Shown: piece by piece, positions 24,801 through 36,800 of the stretch
Numbering within the stretch: the first letter of the stretch is position 1
Layout of the letters: the number at the start of each line of letters is the position of its first letter
Assembly: GCF_032854445.1 (NCBI RefSeq)
Contig: NC_088295.1
Location: forward strand, 95,599,805-95,663,804
DNA length: 64,000 nt
Source of the DNA: Liolophura sinensis
Taxonomy: Eukaryota > Mollusca > Polyplacophora > Chitonida > Chitonidae
Reading direction: 5' to 3'
Position numbers and translations under genes: made by a program
The notes under the pieces: model-generated
Database searches by the model: none
Seen by the model: the letters and a program-made list of their open reading frames with translations, nothing else
Told to the model about the DNA's origin: nothing

Positions 24801-27800
24801 TACCAGGGCAGGAGTCAAGGTAGGATGACCCTGGCTACCTAGAGTTTACCTGTTGTGTGAATGGCCGCTCTGTAAATTTTGATTGTTCCTGTGGAAAAGT
24901 TTGTACAATCCTGCTCACTTTGGGGAATGTAAAGAGAATACCTATGTTTTATGCAGTTGCTTCAAACCTGGTTATGAACCAATGTGCAGAAAGAAGCTGT
25001 TGATAACTTTGCAAAAAATCACTTTTCCAGAAGAACACTTACAAAGAAAAAAAATCGACTGTTACACAAAAATACATACTTTCACTTTGAAAGAGAACTA
25101 AAAACCCCACGTGTCTGATCTTGTTTGTGTTTTCAGGGGGAGCGTGTGTTGTTGTTATTGCATGAAGAAGAGCTGCTAGAAGAGAATTTCTTGGTGTATC
25201 TGATAGAGTTTATCATCAGTGGAAACATTAGCTACCTGTTTACCTACGAGAATCAGACCACCATCATCAACTCTATCCGAACGGAGGTGACCCAAGCAGG
25301 ATTGACGTATACACGAGAAGTCGCCTGGGACTTCTTCCTCAGGTGACAAATCCAAATGACACTCCTGTATCAGCCTGTCACACTCCTGTATCAGCCTGTC
25401 ACACTCCTGTATCAGCCTGTCACACTCCTGTATCAGCCTGTCACACTCCTGTATTAGTCTCACACTCCTGTACCAGCCCCACACTCTTACATCAGCCTCA
25501 CATCTCCTGTACCAACCTCACACTCCTGTATCAGTCTGCCACACTCCTGTATCAGCCTCACACTCCTGTATCAGCCTGTCACACACCTGTATCAGCCTCA
25601 CACTTCCGCATCAATCTCACACTCCTGTATCAGCCTCATACTCCTGTATCAGCCTGCCACACACCTGTATCAGCCTAACACTCCTGTACCAACCTCACAC
25701 TCCTGTATTAGCCTGTCACACTCTCTGTATCAGCCTGTCATACTCCCTGTATCAGCCTGTTACACTCCTGTATCAGCCTCTCACACTCCTGGACCAACCT
25801 CACGCTCACGTATCTGTCTGTCACACTCCTGCATCAGCCTCACACTCCTGTATCTGTCCGTCACACTCCTGTATCTGTCTGTCACACCCCTGTATCTGTC
25901 TGTCACACTCCTGTATCAGCCTGTCACACTCCTGTATCAGCCTATCACACTCATGTATCAGCCTGTCACACTCCTGTATCAGCCTGTCACACTCCTGTAC
26001 CAACCTCACACTCCTGTACCAACCCCACACTCTTGTATCAGCCTCACACTCCTTTACCAAACTCACACTCCTGTATCAGCCTGCCACACTCCTGTATCAG
26101 CTTCACAATCCTGTACCAACATCACACTCCTGTATCTGTCTGTCACACTCATATCAGCCTGTCACACTCCATTTCTCTCTGTCACACTCCTGTATCTGTC
26201 TGTCACACACATGTACATGTATCATCCTGCCAGAGCTTGCTTAAAAAACCTGCTGTCAATATTCTATGATTTATTGTAGTCTTTTATCCTCAAATGGTGT
26301 GGAGTTGCTTTGTTGTCATAATTGCCTACTTGGTTGTAGGACTGTGCGTAACAACTTCCGTATCTGCCTGATAGTGGGTAGTGGCGGGGAGAAATTCCAG
26401 AGGAGGTGTCGTGAGTACCCTGCCTTCACCAAGAGTGTCAACTTTATCTGGCTGCCTCATTGGTCCAAGCTACAGCTGGTGGATCATGCTATGTACCATC
26501 TGAACGGTGAGCAGTCACTTCACTTCACTTCACTTAGAGACCAACGACATGTACTTCACATGATCTCTCTGACTGATTCCATTTATATGTATATCAGACT
26601 GTTCATGAAATCATTAAGTTCATCAGATACATTGTAATGTTGAATAAATAACCAAATATCTAAATTTCAGAATAAGGCATATCTCTCATGTCAAATACAT
26701 TGTATGTGCAAACATCAAATGACTGAAAATCTGCCATGTATCTGTGAGGTATTGTGGCTGGGAAGGTATGTGTTGTGTGCTGTAGGTGTTAATTGGCTGA
26801 GCCCGGTACAGCGTGAGAACATCGCCCACATGTTGGCCTCTATGCACATCATCCTACGACAGCAGGACGGCCAGGAGAAAACCTCTGGAGAATATCGCCA
26901 TGTCAACAACTCCACCTACGAGAAGTTTGTCGAGAGGTTTGTCATGCAAACAGAACACTGAGAGAAAAGTTACAGTCTGATGTTCTCTTATGGATTGTTC
27001 ATTGCAGTGTTTTATGCCATGTTTTCCAGGACATTTCGTAATACCTCAGTTCTAGTGTAAGTTTTGTGGGCAGAGCAAAACAGGTGTAGTGAGGAGGAAA
27101 ACACAAGCTATATGTAAAATTTGAAGAGCCTTGATTTTTCAATGTTTATCAGTGTACTTGTGACATGTAGGTGGTGTACGTAGGTGGTGTACAGTTACCC
27201 TCCTGTCTCCCACAGATTTATCTCCCTTGCGTGTGCTAGGCACTTGGAGGTAGAGGAGATTCATCAGGCTGTGACTGTCAGTCTGGAAGGCATCAGTCGT
27301 GAGGATGGCATAGCTACTAAACTCCGCAAACAACTGGAACATGAAATGGTAGTTCTGGAGGAACGCAAAGCTGTGAGTTACCATTACACGAGTTCATAAT
27401 TGTGCAAATGTAGATACTGGCTGTCAGTAACCAGTAAGCCTTCTTTGTTATAGCATGTTTCACTCAAATCAAGTAGCCCTGTCATTTTCAAATTATGTGT
27501 ACATAGCACACACCAGCTGGGGGAAATATTGTAAGCTCAGGAGATTTAATCAGCATTGCTTTCAGGCCATATTATTCTGAGCTACTAGCAAGTAATAATA
27601 TTAGACTGGACAAACATCAGCAATCCTCAGAATAGGGGACATTGCAAATTCTGCACTTTCTCCACCGGCCTCAGCGAAAGTGGCTGATCAGTGATGCACA
27701 AATTTTTACTTAAAGAACAGGCTCAGTGTCTGATATTGGATGAAGCCTAGTCATCTCAATTTGCACCATCTAATTAAAAGTTGATTGCTTCTGGCATCGA

Positions 27801-30800
27801 GCCATTCCGTGTGTAATACAGGTACATATCGCTAGGAAACATGAGCTGCAGGCCCAAACACACATGAACTTGGCAGGGTCCCTTGTCTTTCACCATTTAT
27901 TATGGTGTGCTCTTCTGTGCCTCACGTGTGAGATCATTTGTCAGCAACCTCACATGCCTCACCTGCCTCACCTGCCTCACCTGCCTTAGTTACAGCCATA
28001 CAAGTGAAAAATTCTTGACTTTGACATTGGCAACAAGCAAATAAGCCAATCCACAAATAAGTAAATGTAATATATTATAGTGTAATGAAATAATGTGAAT
28101 GTAATATATGTGTATATTTGTTGTTAGAATGTCCATGGGCAGGCTGATATAGTTCAGGTTGAGTTTGGGTACAGGTTCTGCCATGGTGTTGAGACATGTA
28201 TAGTGTATTGTGGAATGATGCTGTTGTTGTTGTTGGTTAGGGTACCATCAAGATCCTGTCTCAGATTGGTCAGGACACAGCCATTACAGAGCAGCAGGTC
28301 AAAGTGGTCAAGGCCCAGATGGACAAGATAGCCAGGCTCAAGAAGGTAAGACTGTTAGACAGCCTGCAGGCAACATTAGGTCTCAGCAGAAGGCAAGGCT
28401 GTTAGTGTGAATGTATCAGTGATTCACAGAGTTTGTGTGACAGTCTGCAGACAACTCTAGCTCTCAACCTAAGATAAGACTGTTAGCATGAATGTGTCAG
28501 TGATTCACAGAGTTTGTGTGACATTCTGCAGACAACTCTAGCTCTCAACCTAAGATAAGACTGTTAGCATGAATGTGTCAGTGATTCACAGAGTTTGTGT
28601 GACAGTCTGCAGACAACTCTAGCTCTCAACCTCAGATAAGACTGTTAGCATGAATGTGTCAGTGATTCACAGAGTTTGTGTGACAGTCTGCAGACAGTTG
28701 TATCTCTCAACCTAAGATAAGACTGTTAGTATGAAAGTGTCAGTGATTCACAGAGTTTGTGTGACAGTCTGCAGACAACTCTAGCTCTCAACCTCAGATA
28801 AGACTGTTAGTGTGAATGTATCAGTGATTCACAGAGTTTGTGTGACAGTCTGCAGACAACTCTAGCTCTCAACCTAAGATAAGACTGTTAGCATGAATGT
28901 GTCAGTGATTCACAGAGTTTGCGTGACATTCTGCAGACAACTCTAGCTCTCAACCTAAGATAAGACTGTTAGCATGAATGTGTCAGTGATTCACAGAGTT
29001 TGTGTGACAGTCTGCAGACAACTCTAGCTCTCAACCTAACATAACACTGTTAGCATGAATGTGTCAATGATTCACAGAGTTTGTGTGACAGTCTCCAGAC
29101 AACTCTAGCTCTCAACCTCAGATAAGACTGTTAGCATGAATGTGTCAGTGATTCACACAGTTTGTGTGACAGTCTGCAGACAACTCTAGCTCTCAACCTA
29201 ACATAAGATTGTTAGCTTGAATGTGTCAGTGATTCACAGAGTTTGTGTGACAGTCTGCTGACAACTCTAGCTCTCAACCTAAGATAAGACTGTTAGCATG
29301 AATGTATCAGTGATTCACAGAGTTTGTGTGACAGTCTGCAGACAGTTGTATCTCTCAACCTCAGATAAGACTGTTAGCATGAATGTGTCAGTGATTCACA
29401 GAGTTTGTGTGACAGTCTGCAGACAGTTGTATCTCTCAACCTAAGATAAGACTGTTAGCATGAATGTGTCAGTGATTCACAGAGTTTGTTTGACAGTCTG
29501 CAGACAACTCTAGCTCTCAACCTCAGATAAGACTGTTAGCATGAATGTATCAGTGATTCACAGAGTTTGTGTGACAGTCTGCAGACAACTCTAGCTCTCA
29601 ACCTAAGATAAGACTGTTAGCATGAAGGTGTCAGTGATTCACAGAGTTTGTATGACGGTCTGCAGATAACTCTAGCTCTCAACCACAGATAAGACTGTTA
29701 GCATGAATGTGTCAGTGATTCACAGAGTTTGTGTGACAGTCTGCAGACAGTTGTATCTCTCAACCTAAGATAAGACTGTTAGCATGAATGTGTCAATGAT
29801 TCACAGAGTTTGTGTGACATTCTGCAGACAACTCTAGCTCTCAACCTAAGTTAAGACTGTTAGCATGAATGTGTCAGTGATTCACAGAGTTTGTGTGACA
29901 GTCTGCTGACAACTCTAGCTGTCAACCTAAGTTAAGACTGTTAGCATGAATGTGTCAGTGATTCACAGAGTTTGTGTGACAGTCTGCAGACAGTTGTATC
30001 TCTCAACCTCAGATAAGACTGTTAGCATGAATGTGTCAATGATTCACAGAGTTTGTGTGACAGTCTGCAGACAACTCTAGCTCTCAACCTAACATAAGAC
30101 TGTTAGCATGAATGTGTCAGTGATTCACAGAGTTTGTGTGACATTCTGCAGACAACTCTAGCTCTCAACCTAACATAAGACTGTTAGCATAAATGTGTCA
30201 GTGATTCACAGATTTTGTGTGACAGTCTGCAGACAACTCTAGCTCTCAACCAAAGATAAGACTGTTAGCATGAATGTGTCAGTGATTCACAGAGTTTGTG
30301 TGACAGTCTGCAGACAACTCTAGCTCTCAACCAGTGATTCACAGAGTTTGTGTGACAGTCTGCAGACAACTCTAGCTTTCAACCAAAGATAAGACTGTTA
30401 GTGTGAATGTGTCAGTGATTCACAGAGTTTGTGTGACAGTCTGCAGACAACTCTAGCTTTCAACCAAAGATAAGACTGTTAGTGTGAATGTGTCAGTGAT
30501 TCACAGAGTTTGTGTGACAGTCTGCAGACAACTCTAGCTTTCAACCAAAGATAAGACTGTTAGTGTGAATGTGTCAGTGATTCACAGAGTTTGTGTGACA
30601 GTCTGCAGACAACTCTAGCTTTCAACCAAAGATAAGACTGTTAGCTTGAATGTGTCAGTGATTCACAGAGTTTGTGTGACAGTCTGCTGACAACTCTAGC
30701 TCTCAACCAAAGATAAGACTGTTAGTGTGAATGTGTCAGTGATTCACAGAGTTTGTGTGACAGTCTGCAGACAACTCTAGCTTTCAACCAAAGATAAGAC

Positions 30801-33800
30801 TGTTAGTGTGAATGTGTCAGTGATTCACAGAGTTTGTGTGACAGTCTGCAGACAACTCTAGCTTTCAACCAAAGATAAGACTGTTAGTGTGAATGTGTCA
30901 GTGATTCACAGAGTTTGTGTGACAGTCTGCAGACAACTCTAGCTTTCAACCAAAGATAAGACTGTTAGTGTGAATGTGTCAGTGATTCACAGAGTTTGTG
31001 TGACAGTCTGCAGACAACTCTAGCTTTCAACCAAAGATAAGACTGTTAGTGTGAATGTGTCAATGATTCACAGGGAAATTTTGTTTCCTTTTGTGTTTCT
31101 CATAAGATGGACCAAATTTTAATCATTAAACCTGCTTTTTGTTGCCCATTGTCATTGCCAGCTTTTGCCGGAGTATCAAGTGGCTCATGAGCGTGCTGTC
31201 TACAAGGCTATCGCTATTGTGGCAGACACCAAGAAAGTTGTACAAAATATCAATGTCGACATGCTGGCAGAACTACGCTCCATGCAGAAACCTATCTTAG
31301 ACATAGAGGATCTGATGGCTGCCATCATCATGCTCTGTAAGTCATCAACAGCTTTGTCTGTCAGTCAACACTCTGGTGGATTTCTGTTATCTGCTGTCTT
31401 CTGTCCCCAGCTGCTGACCTGAGCTCTACGCAGTAAGAGTAGTGTCTGTTTTTGACCTGAGTGAAGTCCTCAACTGCTGACCTGAGTTCTATACTATAAC
31501 TGTTGTGTCTGTTTTTGGCCTCAGTGAAGTCCCCATCTGCTGAGCTGCGCTCTATACTGTAACTGTAGTGTCTGCTTTTGTCCTCACTGAAGTCCCAAAC
31601 TGCTGACCTGATCTCTATACTGTAACTATACTGTCTGTTTTTGCCTTCAGTGAAGTCACTAACTGCTGACCTGAGTTCTATGCTGTAACTGTAGTGTCTG
31701 TTTTTGACCTCAGTGAAGTCCCTAACTGCTGACCCGAGCTCTATACTGTAACTGTAGTGTCTGTTTTTGACCTCAGTGAAGTCCCAAACTGCTGACCTGA
31801 TCTCTATACTGTAACTGTAGTGTCTGTTTTTGTCCTCAGTGAAGTCTCCAGCTGCTGACCTGAGTTCTGCATTGTAACTATACTGTCTGTTTTTACCTTC
31901 AGTAAAGTCACTAACTGCTGACCTGAGCTCTATACTGTAACTGTAGTGTCTGTTTTTGACCTCAGTGAAGTCCCCAACTGCTGACAAGAGTTCTGTACTG
32001 TAACTGTTGTGTCTGTTTTGGGCCTCAGTGAAGTCCCCATCTACTGACCAGAGTTCTGTACTGTAACTGTAGTGTCTGCCTTTGTCCTCAGTGAAGTCCC
32101 AAACTGCTGACCTGATCTCTATACTGTAACTGTAGTGTCTGTTTTTTGTTCTCAGTGAAGTCTCCAACTGCTGACTTGAGTTCTGCATTGTAACTATACT
32201 GTCTGTTTTTGCCTTCAGTGAAGTCACTAACTGCTGACCTGAGCTCTATACTGTAACTGTAGTGTCTGTTTTTGACCTCAGTGAAGTCCCCAGTTGCTGA
32301 CCTGAGTTCTGTACTGTAACTGTAGTGTCTGTTTTTGACCTCAGTGAAGTCCCCAACTGGTGACCTGAGTTCTAGGCTGTAACTGTAGTGTCTGTTTTTG
32401 ACCTCAGTGAAGTCCCCAACTGCTGACCCGAGCTCTATACTATAACTGTAGTGTCTGCTTTTGTCCTCAGTGAAGTCCCAAACTGCTGACCTGATCTCTA
32501 TACTGTAACTGTAGTGTCTGTTTTGTTCTCAGTGAAGTCCCCAACTGCTGACTTGAGTTCTAGGCTGTAACTGTAGTGTCTGTTTTTGTCCTCAGTGAAG
32601 TCTTCAACTGCTGACCTGAGTTCTATACTATAACTGTTGTGTCTGTTTTGGGCCTCAGTGAAGTCCCCATCTGCTGACCAGAGTTCTGTACTGTAACTGT
32701 AGCGTCTGCTTCTGTCCTCAGTGAAGTCCCAAACTGCTGACCTGATCTCTATACTGTAACTGTAGTGTTTGTTTTTGTTCTCAGTGAAGTCTCCAACTGC
32801 TGACTTGAGTTCTGCATTGTAACTATACTGTCTGTTTTTGCCTTCAGTGAAGTCACTAACTGCTGACCTGAGCTCTATACTGTAACTGTAGTGTCTGTTT
32901 TTGACCTCAGTGAAGTCCCCAACTGCTGACCAGAGTTCTGTACTGTAACTGTAGTGTCTGTATTTGACCTCAGTGAAGTCTCCAACTGCTGACTTGAGTT
33001 CTAGGCTGTAACTGTTGTGTCTGTTTTTGTCCTCAGTGAAGTCTCCAACTGCTGACCTGAGTTCTGCATTGTAACTGTAGTGTCTGTTTTTGCCTTCAGT
33101 GAAGTCACTAACTGCTGACCTGAGTTCTATGCTGTAACTGTAGTGTCTGTTTTTGACCTCGGTGAAGTCCCCAACTGCTGACCTGAGCTCTATACTGTAA
33201 CTGTAGTGTCTGCTTTTGTCCTCAGTGAAGTCCCAAACTGCTGACCTGATCTCTATACTGTAACTGTAGTGTCTGTTTTTGTTCTCAGTGAAGTCTCCAA
33301 CTGCTGACTTGAGTTCTAGGCTGTAACTGTAGTGTCTGTTTTTGTCCTCAGTGAAGTCTTCAACTGTTGACCTGAGTTCTATACTATAACTGTTGTGTCT
33401 GTTTTGGGCCTCAGTGAAGTCCCCATCTGCTGACCAGAGTTCTGTACTGTAACTGTAGTGTCTGCTTTTGTCCTCAGTGAAGTCCCAAACTGCTGACCTG
33501 ATCTCTATACTGTAACTGTAGTGTCTGTTTTTTGTTCTCAGTGAAGTCTCCAACTGCTGACTTGAGTTCTGCATTGTAACTATACTGTCTGTTTTTGCCT
33601 TCAGTGAAGTCACTAACTGCTGACCTGAGCTCTATACTGTAACTGTAGTGTCTGTTTTTGACCTCAGTGAAGTCCCCAACTGCTGACAAGAGTTCTGTAC
33701 TGTAACTGTAGTGTCTGTTTTTGACCTCAGTGAAGTCCCCAACTGGTGACCTGAGTTCTAGGCTGTAACTGTAGTGTCTGTTTCTGTCTCCAGTGAAGTC

Positions 33801-36800
33801 ACCAACTGCTGACCTGACCTGGCAGAAAGGAGCAAAGAGACAAATGGCTAACCTTGAGAGGTGAGTGGGCAGGTACACACCTGTAAAGTACGGATACATA
33901 AAATATAAAATACATGTACGTAACTCTTTTATGCACATGTAACAGAATCTTTAAACATACTTGTAAGACAGGTAGTAGCAGTAGAGCTGTAACAGGTGCG
34001 CTGGAACCGGTTGTTCTAAAGTGTATCGAGGTTTGGACCAGGCCTGTGTTTTAAAACCAGTCTTGGTCTAAAACTAATGGTACTTAGTCAAGACTAAAGT
34101 TAGTACGAGCCTTAACTGTTCATACACTTTTAACAACTGGACCCTAGAGACTACTGAGAATCTTGCTTTTAGGGAGCAATCAGCACAGTCAGTAAGAGAA
34201 CATGAAGCAGTTATTCAGCTGGAAATGTGTTTTTTAAATATATTCAAGTTTAAGGAGATAATTTGATCTGTGTGTTGACAAGGTTTATTGAGGAGCTGAT
34301 GTCGTTTGATGATGAGCAGTTGCCTGAGAGTACCCTGAACCTGGTGGAACCTTACTTGAAGAAGCCTTCATTTGAGCCAGACACAATCGAGAGGAAGACG
34401 AGTAATGCAGCCTGTGGCTCCCTGTGTCGCTGGGTTATAGGTGTTGTCAGGTAGGTCAGAAATGTCATGTCTGTCACAGATCCAGTAATGCAGTCTGTGG
34501 CTCCCTGTGTCGCTGGGTTATAGGTGTTGTCAGGTAGTTCAGAAATGTCATGTCTGTCACAGATCCAGCAATGCAGTCTGTGGCTCCCTGTGTCGCTGGG
34601 TTATAGGTGTTGTCAGGTAGGTCAGAAATGTCATGTCTGTCACAGATCCAGTAATGCAGTCTGTGGCTCCCTGTGTCGCTGGGTTATAGGTGTTGTCAGG
34701 TAGGTCAGAAATGTCAAGTCTGTCACAGATCCAGTAATGCAGTCTGTGGCTCCCTGTGTCGCTGGGTTATAGCCGTTGTCAGGTAGGTCAGAAATGTCAT
34801 GTCTGTCACAGATCCAGTAATGCAGTCTGTGGCTCCCTGTGTCGCTGGGTTATAGGTGTTGTCAGGTAGGTCAGAAATGTCAAGTCTGTCACAGATCCAG
34901 TAATGCAGTCTGTGGCTCCCTGTGTCGCTGCGTTATAGGTGTTGTCAGGTAGTTCAGAAATGTCATGTCTGTCACAGATCCAGTAATGCAGTCTGTGGCT
35001 CCCTGTGTCGCTGGGTTATAGGTGTTGTCAGGTAGGTCAGAAATGTCAAGTCTGTCACAGATCCAGTAATGCAGTCTGTGGCTCCCTGTGTCGCTGGGTT
35101 ATAGGTGTTGTCAGGTAGTTCAGAAATGTCAAGTCTGTCACAGATCCAGTAATGCAGTCTGTGGCTCCCTGTGTCTGAGTTATAGGTGTTGTCAGGTAGG
35201 TCAGAAATGTCATGTCTGTCACAGATCCAGCAGTGCAGTCTGTGGCTCCTTGTGTCGCTGGGTTATAGGTGTTGTCAGGTAGTTCAGAAATGTCAAGTCT
35301 GTCACAGATCCAGTAATGCAGTCTGTGGCTCCCTGTGTCCCTGGGTTATAGGTGTTGTCAGGTAGGTCAGAAATGTCAAGTCTGTCACAGATCCAGTAAT
35401 GCAGTCTGTGGCTCCCTGTGTCGCTGGGTTATAGGTGTTGTCAGGTAGTTCAGAAATGTCATGTCTGTCACAGATCCAGTAATGCAGTCTGTGGCTCTCT
35501 GTGTCACTGGGTTAAATATGTGGTCAGGTACATGTAGGTCTAGCATAAGACAGGAATATTGTGTTTTGTGATGTCATTCAGTCTGTCACTGTGTTTTCAA
35601 AATATGTATGTATTGTGCATATACATGTAGATATACAAGAGGAGTTTTGTAGGAAATGCATAAATCAGGATTGAATGCATACTGGCCTGAATGAGATTGA
35701 TGGAATTGTAACTTTTCTGCAGATATCATCGAATGATGATCTCCAAAGTCAAACCACTTCACCAGAAGGTGGACGAGACGACCCAGGCTGTGGATGATGC
35801 GGAACACAAGATGGCTACCCTGGAAAACAAGAGAAAGGTGGGATGAACAGCTCTTCACTCAGATAAAAACGTATCATTACTGATGCTTGTTGTTTCTCTG
35901 TCATCTAGCTGGAGACTGAAATGATTTAAACTAGTTGTTGACTGGTAACTCAAGTTGTCAGTGACAAAGTCAGATATGTATGTGATTTTGTACTCTCTGA
36001 AAACAGATTCCAACAGATAAGTACAGTAAGATTTCAGCAACACCATATTACATGCACATATATGTTTATATTGTCTGTCTGATTCAGTAGAGCTTATATG
36101 CAGGACATGAAATAATATTGTGAGTTCATTTCACTTGTATTTCCTTGACTGATAGGTGCTTGATGTTCGTCTGTCTGACCTGGCACGGGGATTTGAAGAG
36201 GCCACCATTGATAAGAATGACCAGGAAGAGAAAACACTAAACATGAGCAAAATGCTGGAGACCGCTGCAGAACTGAGACGCGTAGGTCACCCTTACATAG
36301 CACAATCTCCTAAATACTCAGTCCAGTACAAAATAGAAACACTCTGTTCATATACAAACTGATTTTTTGTCCAGTGATGTGAACAGATTTAACACATTGT
36401 CATATTGATTAGCAGTTCTAGCAAGAAGTGCATGCTGTGACAACGGCCTTCAGCAGGTGATAGTATATATTAGTCATACTAAGCCACAAGACAGAGAAAA
36501 GTTGACAGTGAGAAGGAAGTAAGCAGTAGACAGAGGTTGAGCTATATGTATATGAGATTATGCTGAATGTTTGCTGCAGATTCTGAAGGGTGAGCGCATG
36601 AGGAGTCAGCAGATCTTTGACTCTCACGAGCGCAGACTTGTCTCCATCCCCGGGGGATGTGCCATGGCCAGCGCTTTTGTCACCTACCTGGGACCGTATC
36701 ACCACAACTTCCGCAGAATGATGCTTACCGTCCACTGGCCAAACTGCTTGAGAGAGAGGGGAATCCCCCTGGTCATAGACTCCATCGATGGCCTCAAAGG

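Noticed and set aside
31361-33938. 288- and 371-codon minus-strand ORFs (RHYSYSIELRSAV repeats)
   Set aside because: Antisense reading of the 63-bp acceptor array; frame openness follows from the 21-codon period.
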